From Strigamia acuminata (lineage: Eukaryota; Arthropoda; Chilopoda; Geophilomorpha; Linotaeniidae): a DNA stretch of 64,000 nt. The notes below the pieces were generated by a model, which saw nothing but the letters and a program-made list of their open reading frames with translations, did no database searches and was not told the DNA's origin. How positions within the stretch are numbered: the first letter of the stretch is position 1; every line of letters begins with the position of its first letter. The stretch is taken from assembly GCA_949358305.1 (NCBI GenBank), contig OX442317.1, forward strand, positions 2,108,001-2,172,000. The letters run 5' to 3'. Shown piece after piece: positions 51,537-64,000 of the stretch. The position numbers and the translations under genes are program-made.

Positions 51537-52709
51537 GAGGGGGGGAAATGTAAGACGCTCGAGGAAAAAGGGAGTGAGTTGATCTTGTCCACTCGTAAGG
51601 AAAAAGTCACTACTCACTTAATCATGGCTCGATACATCTCGCTCGGATTAGTGCGCCATTAATACCAGGGGCGGGAGTTTGCCCCTTCCGTTCTTCTCTC
51701 CCCTCCCTCTGCGATGCTTGATTGGTTCAAATGCTCATTGAGCCAAACACTCTGAATCAAAGAGTTACGTTAAGTGATTTATCTTTTTCTTTTTTCTCCA
51801 CTCGAAAATTTGAGTGCGCATTTTATAATTTGCTTTAGTTAAATCCTGGCTCGGTGGAGCGTGCGCCCAGTATCCTTTGCGCGCGCCACCTGTGCCCGTT
51901 AGGCAAGGGTTGTGAATGATGTATCGGTTGATATTCCACATGTAAACACTTGTGTGTATCGTTTTAATTTTTTTTTTCTTTCGCGCCTCAACAGCTGCTT
52001 TGGGGATCATGAAAGGAGGATTGTTAACAGAAGAAGAAAAAAATTATTTAAATTTTAAAAAAAGAAACGTTGATAAGATTTTCCTTTTTAATTTGCTTTT
52101 AATACAATTTGCTTCGTTTCCTTGCTTTTGACGCCCTTAAATTAAGATTTCAAATTTGTCTTTATTTATTTATTTAAATGTTTAGAATGAATCACAATTG
52201 TTTATTGACGGGAACTGAATTTCATTTTTACATATCCACAATTCGAGCCATAAATTTAAATTCAATTAGCGCCAGTCATAATTTGTTTACATAAAAAGCC
52301 GGCCTAGAAGGGAAAAAAAATGTAAAAATATGTAAAGAAGTTGTTCGTTTTATTTTTATATTTTAAAATCTTGATATGAATAGATTTAAACATAGAAGAC
52401 AGTTGTAAACTGTCGAGACCACCGAGGTTGGGGTTAAAAGTTGACGTTTGATGATGAGATCAAAGTTCAAATTGGAAACTCGACTGTAAAGTCGAAGCAG
52501 GAATTGGTCATTTTCAGTTAAAACTGCGGGGGAAGGAAGGATTGGCACTTGTAATGTTAATGGGAGGAGGAGAGGAAAGTAACACGATGACTTCCAACTG
52601 TGCAGAGGTAAATAAATTTTTGTCGTGCCGATATTACGAGGCGATAAAACATGATTAATGCAAACCCAACGTGATAAAATAAAAATAAAAAAAAAATTGA
52701 AAATATTGA

Positions 52710-53027
<318 letters not shown>

Positions 53028-53819
53028 CTAGAGCGATGGTCCGCCACCTGAACATGTCTCCGGGTAAAGAAAAAAGAAACAAATATAACACAGTGCATGG
53101 TGAACTTAAAATGTGTTTCATCTCATCATCCACCAGAAAGAGTACTGTAGGTCACGGTTAGGTTGTGATCGATGCTGTTGACGGATTTTTAATCATTTTG
53201 TGTGTACATGTACTTGTATATACGTGTATAATGTACGACGCATGCGCCAACAGCTTGCCTATAAACTCTCAAGTTTGTCCGAAGGGTTGGAAGGACCCTC
53301 TCTGTTGACAGAGTAGTGTTTTGTGAGTGTTTGAGGGTTTTTATAGGTTGGATTTTACGGAAAATGGATTTTTTTGTTGTTGTTAGTCGTCCGAGATTTG
53401 GAAAGAGAAAAATTTCAACTTTGATGTCTTATTCTTCAAATGCAATTGATTCATATGATGACTTTTTATTTTGAACAAAGTTTATTGCAGTCGTCATTAT
53501 TATTTTTATTTGAAATGTTTATTTTTATTTTTTTTATTTTTTATTATTTTTTTTATTTCTTAAAAAATATAATACATATGGTTCTATATTTTTTTGACCC
53601 CCTGAATGTTTAATAGGTGATGAAGTGACAGATTTTTAAAAAATTTGAGATAAAATGAAAAATTTGTCCATATGTCGTTTTCCTCACTTCTAGATCATCA
53701 TTTTTCAGTGTTTTCTGTGTAGTTCAAAATTAAAAAAAAAAAAAAATATGAAAAATAATATTAAAAACAAATTTTTATCGTTCTTTTCATGTCATCAATT
53801 CCCATGAAAAAATACAGAT

Positions 53820-53884
53820 ATTATTATTATCATTATTATTATTAATTATTATTAATTATTATTATTATTATTATTATTATTTTA
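53820..53884 (+). repeat. (ATT)n microsatellite in probable svp 3' UTR
   Basis: Imperfect ATT triplets interrupted by ATC and AAT. Confidence 0.85.
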
Positions 53885-54561
53885 TAAATGTAAAAAAAAG
53901 GATTTAATTTTTTTTCAGTAAAAATGAAATTTTTTTGAAAATTGATTTCAAAGCCCGAAAAAAGAAATTATTGACTGGCGTTCACTTTTTATAATTGCAA
54001 ATTTCAATATTGAAATAACCAGAAAAATAGAAAGAAAAAAAATCTACACATTAATAATTCCATATTGCATTATTTTTGGCGCACCAAAAATCACTGCAAT
54101 TATATTTAACAAAAAATTTATTCCCGAAAATTTAAATGTAAATTTAAAAAACAGATAAAGAAAAAGATTTGTATCTCTTGATCTAATGAAAACACTCGAT
54201 TTGAACTGCACCTGCTTGAGAAACTCAAACGAGCCTTGTTTGATCATATTTCAAATTTATTATTCACCACCAGGTGTGCTAATAGATTTGCCCTGTAAAT
54301 CCAATATGTCTCCTGTCTTATTACCTTTTGCTTTGCTCGTGATGATGCTCAGTGGTGGGGTTGGCAAGGGATGCGCACAAAAGAGGATGTGGTCAGATGT
54401 TAAATCAACTGAGTTGGTTATACGATTTTCCACCTCCACGCCCATGAAACGCTGTAGGGACGCTGGGTTGAGCAGGGGGTTCAGTAATCCTACATGTCAT
54501 AGCTGCAAGGTGTTTTCTCTATTTTATGGACGAAAGATTCACTCGCATAAACACGTGATAT

Positions 54562-54567
54562 AATAAA
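54562..54567 (+). terminator. svp: Candidate svp polyadenylation signal
   Basis: The first canonical AATAAA downstream of the svp stop codon, implying a 3' UTR of about 1.5 kb if used. Confidence 0.35.
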
Positions 54568-55369
54568 AGAAAGAAAAAAAATTTTCTTTTTTATTTCCCC
54601 GAATTGAAAAAAAGAAAGAAAGAAAAAAGAAAAACAATTAAATTTTAAAGTTGTTTAGTTGATTAAATAAATGAGTGCAAGCCTGTTATCTGCAATTCAT
54701 TTTTATCAATCTCTATGACCCAGTTAATTAAGTAACCACCCCTTTGGTCACTTGTTTTCTCTGTCGATAGGAAAAGAGAGAGCCGCGAGGTAACAAGTGT
54801 GTTTTGGACCATCGTTAATTTTGCTCGAGATGGTCAGATTAAATTGTATAAATATAGGTTGTAACCTCTTTTGGATTCCAAGTGCATGTCCCTTTGAGGC
54901 ATCGTTCTTGATTATTTCCCAAGTCGTTTCTCTTTGCCCATCACTTTGTTCATCCCTATGGACTTTTAATCATTTTAATTAACAAACCAAACAATTTTTA
55001 TTTCTTTATTTTTTATTTTTTATTTTTTTAATTTTTAATTATAGGTCAATATTTAATCGCCACAGGACGAGAAATTTTGATATTTCTAGGGATTTTTGGT
55101 TAAGATTTTCGAGTTTTATTTTTATATTAGAATTTAACTTCCCATAGGATTAACATGGAAATTCAATTTGGAAACTATAATTAGTTTGGAAATCAATTTC
55201 AAAAACTGTTCAATGAAGATTTTGATGATTTTCTAGATTTTCTTTTGTCAAAAAATTCGAAAAATCTTATTTTTTTCCTTATTTCTCTTCCCACGAAGAA
55301 CGATGTTTGGAAATGTCGCGATTTTCCGCTCGCTGTGTGAATGAAAAAGGAGTAATGCGGGGGTTGATT

Positions 55370-55970
55370 GTTATTGGTTTCAGGAGGGGCCTTGAAATAA
55401 ATACGTCAGTATGTCGGGATTGGTCGTGATTGGTTGTGATTCGGGGGCGGGCGGGAGAAAGGCCAGGCGGGGGTCAAGCAGATAACAACGCTGCGGGAAA
55501 ATCGGACTAGGCCATCGGCCATCTCGGGCCAGACATGTGACCCCGCCCTGTTGACACGGGAAGATCCCCCGGTTGAAACCGGCGCTGTCGACGGCATGGC
55601 TCCTTAAATCACAGTCTGTTTATTATGTTGTCGCCGAAACCACGAGTGAGTGTGCGTGACGGGTTAAGCTTAGGTTCCACGAACCAAACGACAAGCTGGT
55701 CACTCCACACGGCCTCGAAATACAACCGGAGATGCAGATATGAGTGCATGAAATTCGATCTGTTCGGACACACCGCAGTAAATGAATCCATACGTCGTGG
55801 GGGGACGGACGGACGGGGAGATTGTGTAAAAGGAGGGGGTCTCTGAGTGCACGCCTCGCACTGAGCTTTTGGCCGCGATCTACTGCGCGACTCGGGGGAG
55901 GGAAAGTGGAAAGCGAGACGGAGCGCATTTTCTATCTACAAATTAAATGCTCGACGTAATTGGTGATTGG
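55370..55970 (-). promoter_or_regulatory. CCAAT/GC-box patch, possible minus-strand promoter
   Basis: Five ATTGG (reverse CCAAT) motifs start at 55373, 55419, 55429, 55959 and 55966, with GGGGCGGGCGGG near 55444 in a locally CpG-richer stretch. No gene is seen beside it. It could be an enhancer, or the promoter of an antisense or non-coding transcript. Confidence 0.25.
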
Positions 55971-56109
55971 ATATAACTGGGGTTAAAACGACTCGCTTTT
56001 TACGACGCTTCGAAAATTTATTCTTTTTTCTTGTTGGAAAAATGAAATAATTTTTTTTTTTTTTTTTTTTCTTGTGAATTTTGAAACGGAAATGTGCGTT
56101 TTACATGTG

Positions 56110-56118
56110 GCGCATGCG
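56110..56118. promoter_or_regulatory. NRF1-type core
   Basis: GCGCATGCG. A second identical copy lies 341 bp downstream at 56451-56459, making a local pair. Confidence 0.3.
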
Positions 56119-56450
56119 TGTTGGCCGTGAGGTTGAAATGGGGCGGTGGAAGGGAGTGCCCGGAGCACATCTTCCCCTCGAGGAAGAGGTCGTCCATATT
56201 TTATTCGCTTTCACATTAACCTCCCAGAGTGAATCTCGACAGCTCGGAGCTCCCGGCGCGTGCGTGTGTAGGTGTCGGGTCGGTCTTCGCCGCGTCTCTA
56301 CTCTCCCATCGCCCACTGCTTAATTAAGGCGGGTTTAAGTTTAATTAACTAAGCATCGTTGCGAGGGTTTTCGCATTTATAATGGAGATAGGGGACACAT
56401 TCCTTCTAACCTCGCCATCACCATTACTCGCTAAAAGGGAATTGTTTGCT

Positions 56451-56459
56451 GCGCATGCG
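56451..56459. promoter_or_regulatory. NRF1-type core
   Basis: GCGCATGCG, the partner of the identical site at 56110 in a GC-richer patch downstream of svp. Confidence 0.3.
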
Positions 56460-59441
56460 TCGAATAGGGCAAAACGCACGAGCAAAGTGGCAGAATGAAA
56501 TTTGAGAGTTTGCAACTATTATGCAAATAATTTACACGGGGGTGAGGTGGCGCTGGTGGGTGGGAATAAGCAAGAAATTGGTTTTGGGCTCGTCTCCCGG
56601 AGGTGTAAAACCTTGCATTTATTGCTATCGTGGCATTCATCTTATGATTGAATTTTTTTTTCAACCCAGGCAAAGGGGGAAGGGGGTTTAAAGGGTAATA
56701 AGGGAACTTATTAGTAGAAAACGAAATTGCTAGGGTCTATCATCGACTTGTTCTCAATAAGAGACTTTCCCAAGCCACAAATCCTCTACGGAAATGAAAC
56801 TCGTAAGTGATAAAATGAAAAGTGTCCATTAAAGATATAAAAGTAGAGAAAAAAATCGAACACTGCTGGACTCACCATTTTGGGGCCTCGAAAATAATAT
56901 TTTTGCTTAATATAATTTTAATCGATGTTAAATTGTTGATATCCGATTTTCTTGGTTGGTTTTTTTGAAAAATGTAAGCGGGTCTCTCTCATTCACGCTC
57001 GGGGTCTCGGAAGTGGTTTGTCCGGCACTGCGAAAGATGGTTTGTGCGTGTAAAGTGCGAATTGGTAAAAAGAGAAGATTTTTTTTTTTGTTCTCTCCCT
57101 CTTATTCCACTTTTTTCTTCGCACTAAATAAAGACAATTGGCGCTAAGATTACTAAGTCCACATGTGTTTTATCTCGGAATTTACTTAGGAAGGAAAACG
57201 AGTCGTTATTTTTAAATTATTCTATGAATGGTGATGACAGAGCCTTAGGGGTGACGATTAATGTTTTTTATTTTCTTCTTCTTCTCCTTCTTCTCGCTTT
57301 TTCCTTCTTTTTTCTTCTCACCTAACATCACCCACAAATGTCATCTCATTGTACATTTTTTTCCCTCCTTTAATATTAATGCTCGTTCGTGGTGTATATG
57401 AGGGAACGGCACTTTCTTCTTTGTGAAGGGCGAGATAGGCATGCGCTGACAAGCGCCTCTCATTTCTTGTTTGATAAGAAGCACGGGTGCTCGTGGTGAT
57501 GTCACGGGGCCCCGGCAACCCAATAAGAAAGCTCATTACCAAAGCCGGCGATTAGCTGAGACGCGCGTGTCGAGTGCACGGACGCGCGCGTCTTTATCAC
57601 ACGCACGAGGTCGTTTTATTTAGCATCATTAGTATAATGAAGCTTTGTGGCACCCTCGGGGTTGGGAGGAAACAAAAAACACAAACGGGTACAAATGTCA
57701 AAATGGTGTTCGAGTGGAGCAGATTGAACGTTTGTTTGCAATTTTGCAATTTTTAATTTTTATTTTTTTAAAATTTTTTTTAAAATTTTTAAATTAAAAT
57801 TTTTTTTTTTTGGGGTCCGGGGGTGGGTTTTGGAGTAGGTGGATGAAGGCACAGGTGCTCGACCGGTCTGGAACGGGTGAAAATCAAGCCCGTCCTTATT
57901 ATAATGATGAGCTCGACGGCGGAACGAATGCTTGTAAACATGGAGTGAGCACGAGCAAACGCCGCCACCAAATCACGAGCGTGCACTTCATGGACGATGC
58001 ACGCCTGATTAAAGCCCCCTGCACCGAGGCGTGCATGCAGAAACGAACGAGCGACTCACTCGATCCAAAACTGCTTCACGTCGATGACAAATATACCGAC
58101 GAAAAAATCATCAACCATCGGCCGCCATCGCCGATCAAATGCGGGGACACGACACGCTGCTCTCGGAATATAACGTGGGCCGCAAATTTCACTGTAAATA
58201 CCAATTTTTTTTTTACTTCGCATTTTTTAATTCCCATCAGCGAATAAACATTTTTTTCCAAAGGCAAACATTGAATGATGAAGTAATCGTTTGTAATTAC
58301 AAAATGAGGGCTAAAAGTATGACTGCGAGGCACGATATTATTAATTACACGAGTTGTTTTTGTTTATTTTGAATTTAAAAATGAGAAAAAAAATTTCAAA
58401 ACGAGTTTTTTTTTTCCCGTCAATGAAAAGATAAAATATATTTACAGAAGTGTTTCTGTATATTTTTTTTTATCTTATATAAAATCATCTGCTTCCATTG
58501 TGAACCGAAGGGGAGTGGATGAAGAGCAAAATAATAGAAGAGAAGAGAGAGGGCACTGGAGCTGTTCCGACCAATATGTCGCGGTTTTTTCGCGTTGTTT
58601 TTGATACAATATTGTGGAAAGTTTTACTTGGATTAAACGGGGAGAAATTTTTCTATTTTCAACCTTAACGAGCTCGATTTTTAACGAGATTTGTATTCGG
58701 TGGTTAAATTTTTACACGTTTTAATTTTTTTTTCTCTCTTTGTGGTCATTGTGGGCAGTCTGGCGAGGGGGATTTTTGGGTTGGGGGAATGTGTGATAGG
58801 GCGCAGTTGGGTGTAATACGGATACGGGGGGAATTGACCATAGTTTGGTTCGGGGTTTTTGTTGTATTATTTTTTTTTTCTTTCGGCATCTGTTTTTTGT
58901 CAGATAGAGAAAGTGGGTTGGTTCTTTACTACTTCTCGCCTCGTCATTGGCAAGTGATTTATATTAGCCACGAGGTCAGTAGTCAGGGTCACGACGGTTA
59001 GACTTACAACGGCTCAACTCTGCTGATTCGTCATGAAAACATCAACAGTTCGACCTTTGTTTTGACCCCACGTTTTACGATTAAATGCGTTGACCAACGT
59101 TAGTTTTGATAAACAATTTTTATTTATTTTCATTCTGGTTTTGATTTTCTTGAATTTAAATTATTTATTTAGAAGTCGCACGACACGGGTTTGAAAGTAA
59201 ACAAAACGGTGAAAAACCAGAAGGAAAATTGAAAAAAAAAGAAAAAAAAATGTTTGTTTCCCATTTTCTTCCGTTCGCCCATTTTTTTTCCCTTTATTTC
59301 TTTTTATTTTGCTATTTGGAGCGCCATCAAAAAGTGTTTGATTTGAAGCGTGTGGAGGAGGGCAAAGATAGAGAAAGAGGGGGTAGGCGGGGGTTGGGAA
59401 ATGCCTTCCACGTGTGGATGAGGAAAAGTGGCGGATGCGAC

Positions 59442-59455
59442 GTTGCTATGGCGAC
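59442..59455. promoter_or_regulatory. RFX-type X-box downstream of svp
   Basis: GTTGCTATGGCGAC is almost identical to the promoter site at 40458 (one base differs). It lies 6.4 kb after the svp stop codon. Confidence 0.35.
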
Positions 59456-61903
59456 GAGGGAGTGGAGCGTCGACTGCACGTGCCCTGCTGGGTGTGGGCG
59501 GATAATAGAAATTTGCGGGGCCAATGCGTCCAAATTCCCGAATTTGGCACCGATGGGAAAACCCATTTGGCGTGCGTCAAGAACGCGACCAGCGTCGCAT
59601 GTAAACGCAGCCATTTGGGGTGAGTGGGTGACAGACCGGGTTACATAAGATGGACAGCCCAACACTTACCTCTGGGAAGGATTTTTTTTCTTTTTTTTTC
59701 CATTTTACTGCTTTTATACGCCCGAAATGGACTCTCGAATCATCCGCACTTATCGACGAAACAATTTCATTTCTTTTACTCCTCCTCCACTCTCTCTCAA
59801 CACATCGAGACTAAATAAATTATTTAATTCAAATTCTACGTCTGCGGGACTTATTGATTAGTGTGAAGTTTTGCAGATAAGATTGCGAGGCCGAGCCCAT
59901 AATTTGTATCGAAATACGATCCTAAAACGAGGTGCCATTTTGCTTCTTGGGCACAAGGTGGTTGCAGCTGTTGCCCTCTTCATCTGTGCTCTCCCATTTC
60001 CTTCCCCCCTTTCAACTCGCCAATTCCTCGCTGTGTCTCGTCCACTCAGCCGCGGACAGGAAATGGCTCTCGAGACGTAAATCGACTCGAAACCGAGTGG
60101 TGACCACTTCTTTCTCCCCACTTCATCACTTGACTTGAGCCGGCTCCAATTGAAGTCTGGCGAAAACGAAAAAAGAGAAACTAAATGACCAGCCGAAAAA
60201 AAGGACAGTTTCCTTAGCGCATTTTTTTTAACACCGTCAAAATGACCTCTTTACGTCATAAAAATGTGATGACCGTTTAAACACGGCGTTTGGACATTAA
60301 ATACGAGGATCCCAAAACAGGATCTTGTAGAATTTGGCAGGTGTGATCTCTGCAACCCGTGTCGGTTAAAACGGAGAAAATTTTAAAATTTAAAATTTAA
60401 ATTTATTTAAAAAAAAATTTTTTTTCTTTACGATGACATGGATTGAGTCTGACGTAAGGATAATTACTTGTGTTGGTTTTGTTTAATTCTCGTTGTAAAT
60501 AAGAGTGGAAATTCCTTTCTTAGTTCGATGCGCGATGGAGTAGGGAGGGAGAAATGTAGATTCCTTGATTTGGGTCAATGAAACTGCACTGGGGCGCGCT
60601 GTGAATATGAAACATGGTTTCTTTAGAAATCCCTCTCTAAGACGAGGCGATTGAAGAATTTTTTCAAGGGGGAGAGTAGAGTGGATCTCGCTCTATCATC
60701 TTAACTGGATAATTGCTTGTTCTCGTGGGTGAATAGCAAATTGAAGCCGTGCATTCCGAATAAGATTGACCACTCATCTCATTATTCCTCCTCACCCAAA
60801 AATAAAAAATAAAAAAAAATAAAATATTAAAATATTTTTACTACACGAATAAATCGAGGCACGAAAAAAAGGTGAAAAAGAAATATTTATTTGTAAAAAA
60901 TGGAGTATTTTCTTGTAGAATTTGAGGTGGTCGAGTTGGTGGCACAGAAAAATGTGCTCGTCCATTTCCAACCTCCCCTTGCCTTTTCCTCTCCTCTTCT
61001 CTCCTCTCCTTCGCAGCCCCTAGCCTTCGTTGCAGTTGGTGGAGTAGATGGGGAAAGTGATTGATGGGCGCCGGGCCAGCCTCTCCCTGGCCTCGCTGGT
61101 GATGCATCGTCCAGGCGGCAATTAAATTACCGGCAATGGAGAATTACTAGATGGTTCGCGGAACTCGGGTCCACCCCGTCTTTAGTTCCATTCCAACTCG
61201 GTGGTCACTAAACGGGGGTTGGGGTTGGAGGAAAAGGGTTAATTGACGTGTGGGTGGGGTAGAAATGGACCAATGGAATTTTTTCACCCCAACGTCCAGG
61301 TGGGAGCGAGTTTTTGCGCGCGTTTTTAGACCGGATCAAGTCATTCTGTTTCTACGGCGCACCTGGCCACTATTGTGAACTGCGGTCACGTCTTTCGGCC
61401 ATATTTTCAAATGTGGCAATAGAATTTGGTAAAAGCTCTTTCTTTCCATTTCGACCATCCAGTTTGGTCAGTTTCGGATGTTTCACGACACGGTATTCGG
61501 TAAAGGCGAGGCCGATCGGTCTCATGACCCCTCTTGACCCTCGACTGGCCTCTCTTCAATCCGTCCGTCCATGTGGGTCAATAGGGTATCATCTTCCTAT
61601 CGCCGCGTTGCAAGCGAGCAGGAATTTCAATGAGATAATTGGTCGCTCGCCCCCGGGCCCTCTTTCAAAGATACAATGTCCACAACCCAATAATTTCTTC
61701 CATCTTTTTCTTTTCTTTTTTTTTCTTTTCTTAATGGACGTTAAATAGATTCGACCTAAAAAAAAATTAAAGATTTAATGAGAAATTTTTTGTTTTAAAA
61801 AAAAAGTGAAAATGTCCCTTTTGTTTCGATTGATTTATCTTCCTTCAAATTACAAAGGAACAGGAAGTTGCGTCTATGGTATGTGGACATTATATTTATA
61901 TTT

Positions 61904-61927
61904 AAAAAAAAAAAAAAAAAAAAAAAA
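61904..61927 (+). repeat. Poly-A tract (24)
   Basis: A homopolymer in gene-free DNA. Confidence 0.85.
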
Positions 61928-64000
61928 TTCGAAATCAGGTCCGCGGATATAGTGCGCCGTGGGGAGTTATTTGGACCCGCCTTCTCGAGGTCTGGTCACG
62001 ATTTCAGTTGTTACTTGACTCATAATCAGTTTGGGATTTTTCTATCAATTTTTTTTCCTTGTGGGGGGAGTTTTGTTCGGGTTCCAAGTACCAAGTACCG
62101 GTTTTTATCCATGCCAAATAAGAATGACGTGAACGCGTGTAATTTGTGCCATATCACGCGCTCGGCTTTTCTCCGCAAGGGCAAAAACGACAAAAGGTTA
62201 AACGATGTTGGATTAAAATGTAGTGAAAACGCCCAGGTGAAAGGCGTTTTACGGGTCACCTCCCCACTCGAGGGACACCCGAACGTGCATCGATAAATGC
62301 TTGACCAATTTGACCACCAGGTGATCGGTAAACTGTCGAAAAGACAACTCTTTATACGCCTCGTCTCGAGAGATTACTCCAACGGCTTTTATCGTAATGA
62401 GAATTACTTTTCCGATATATATATCTATCTAACATAACCTATTCCAGCCCCTTAGCCAAGCAAATGGTCATGTGACGCCGAGACGTATATGTGGACGTGT
62501 GGGAGAGGAAAAGATGGAGCCTCCATTGCGAATGGATTATGAAGTGTCGGAACATCTGGAGCGATTTATGGAATTTTCATTTCATTTTTGTCCGCGCACC
62601 GAGCACAAGATAACGCCATGATTTATGGCAGGATCGAAAGGCCGCCAACATTGGGCTCTGATAAGGCGGACAGGAGATGGTCACGCCGACCAAGTGACGA
62701 ATAAGAAACGCCATCAACCTCTGTGTCCCTTTTTTCCACCTTGTTTTGTTTTTTATTTATTAAAGTTTGTCTTTTTTTTCAGGCGTGTGTGTAAATGTAA
62801 ATTATCTAGGGGCTTTTGTTGCCACTGACAGATGCACGAGGGAGCTGCAAAAGACGGCTTGCTAAAGCTAAATAAATATGTTAATTAAACAGGAATGTTT
62901 AAAGATTTTTTTTTTGTTGAGTTTTATAATTAATTTAAATTATGTAAATTTTTATTTTATTTTTTTATTTTTTGAGGTCAAGGATTTTGGGTTGCATGGG
63001 GGAAATTGGGTATAGCACAGATGAAGAAAAGGTTTGACATAGATAAAAAGCGATATTTAAATATTTTTCAATGGATTTTTATCATTATTAAAATTAATTG
63101 TATAGTTTTTTTGTTCTTAATTGACTGAATTTATTTTTATTTAATAATTTCTTTTATAAATTTCGGAAATCTAAATTACTTTGTGGGTAATGTTTTTAAG
63201 TTGTTAAAGTGATTCTTTTCAAGATGGTATTTGATGAAAACGTGAGTTGTTTTTCCAAGCGTTCCTTACACACATTTCACGGTGCAATTCACGTCGGTCA
63301 GATTGGCCAAATATAATTGCAGTTTGCGGCCGTACAATTTGATTTTTGTTTCTCACAAAGGTGTTGTGATTCCGCAAATGTTTGCGTTGTTAGTTCTTCT
63401 AATTCATTTTTCCGTGTGAGAAATTGTTGTCTTTCAGCAAGTAGGGGAATAAAGTCGATGGCCTTCGATGCGTTTTACCCGTCACGTCACCTATACACAT
63501 ACACACACACAATCAAGAGATGCACGTACTCGTAAAACGACCTCGCCGCGCTGATGACAAGCAGGATATCAGGTAAACGTCCATTAAAAGTGAAGTTTGC
63601 CATTCGAGATGGTGTCCACTTTGCACAACCCCTTGAGGATTGGTTTTCAACATAAAGGAACCACTTTTTTTCTCGATAAAAATATAAATTATTAAAGGTA
63701 TGTATTTATACGTATAAATATACGAGAGTTGTTTTTAAAATGAAATATTTTTAATAAAAATTTTGTTTTAAAAACATTTTTTTAGGTTGTCGGTTCAACA
63801 TGCGCGAGATGAAATGATGGAAGAAAATTGCAGTTTTCTAAGACGGTAATAGTTTTAAATTTTATTAGATGGAAATTGAAGGGGAAAAGGGGTGATAAAT
63901 GAGATTGGTAAAGTGACAGTTGATATTAAACCCTCTCTCTTGACTAATACATCAATTTGTTGCATTTTAATTGAGATGTTTTGATCCCCGACTCGTTTGA

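Larger units (their letters stand above)
53028..54600 (+). other. svp: Probable svp 3' UTR and flank
   Basis: AT-rich sequence after the TGA. The first exact AATAAA on the + strand is at 54562-54567, and a weaker ATTAAA is at 53760-53765. A Pumilio-type TGTATATA lies at 53215-53222, a CGCATGCGC at 53239-53247 and an (ATT)n tract at 53820-53884. The true 3' end cannot be fixed from sequence. Confidence 0.45.
54601..64000. other. Gene-free DNA downstream of svp
   Basis: The frames at 57810-58247 and 61314-61748 are the longest on the + strand and have no recognisable domain. It contains a CCAAT/GC-box patch (55370-55970), paired NRF1-type cores (56110, 56451), a poly-T run at 56051-56070, one X-box (59442) and an 18-bp AT-rich palindrome at 63703-63720. 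Confidence 0.5.

Noticed and set aside
57810-58247. 145-codon + strand frame downstream of svp
   Set aside because: No recognisable motif. The C-terminal part is encoded by T-rich low-complexity DNA.
61314-61748. 144-codon + strand frame
   Set aside because: No domain recognised and it ends in a poly-Phe/Leu tract from T-rich DNA. It could be an exon, but nothing supports this.

Overview
This window is animal nuclear DNA with one recognisable protein-coding gene: a COUP-TF orphan nuclear receptor of subfamily NR2F, the seven-up (svp) type. The gene lies on the + strand in three coding exons (41228-41594, 42418-42945, 52753-53027). The exons join in phase 1 at both junctions and give a complete 389-residue protein. 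Insect-like residues point to an arthropod: [11 protein letters not shown] in the second zinc finger, [11 protein letters not shown] without the extra Ser of vertebrate COUP-TFs, and FVLNASQ and CALEEYC in the ligand-binding domain. The short N-terminus and hinge argue against a higher fly. I cannot name the species.

Layout. Bases 1 to about 39.9 kb hold no gene I can support: AT-rich DNA with T/A tracts, a roughly 169-bp pogo-like MITE (1644-1812), a 41-bp minisatellite (13599-13858), a smaller degenerate repeat near 15.8 kb, a spaced direct repeat near 25.8 kb and scattered GC-richer patches. From 39.9 to 41.2 kb is a CpG-rich promoter and leader with three CCAAT boxes, a perfect CArG box beside an RFX-type X-box, and AGGC-type repeats. 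Exon 1 holds the N-terminus and DNA-binding domain, exon 2 the hinge and most of the ligand-binding domain, and exon 3 the rest with the AF-2 helix. Intron 1 is 823 bp and intron 2 is 9807 bp. Downstream of the stop (53027) the sequence returns to gene-free AT-rich DNA, with a CCAAT/GC-box patch at 55.37-55.97 kb.

How it may work. One developmental transcription factor gene in a large gene-poor stretch suggests much of the DNA is cis-regulatory. Two recurrent motifs support this: X-box palindromes of the GTTGCYATGGCRAC type, concentrated at 35.3-40.5 kb, and six copies of GCGCATGCG or its complement (NRF1/erect-wing type). The gene itself carries two features that could make isoforms. A tandem splice donor at the end of exon 1 adds exactly four codons next to the DNA-binding domain. 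A stop codon overlapping AATAAA just inside intron 2 could produce a receptor truncated in the ligand-binding domain. No CRISPR array, tRNA, rRNA or autonomous transposon was found. I found no clearly new biological system; the best leads are the tandem donor and the two motif families.
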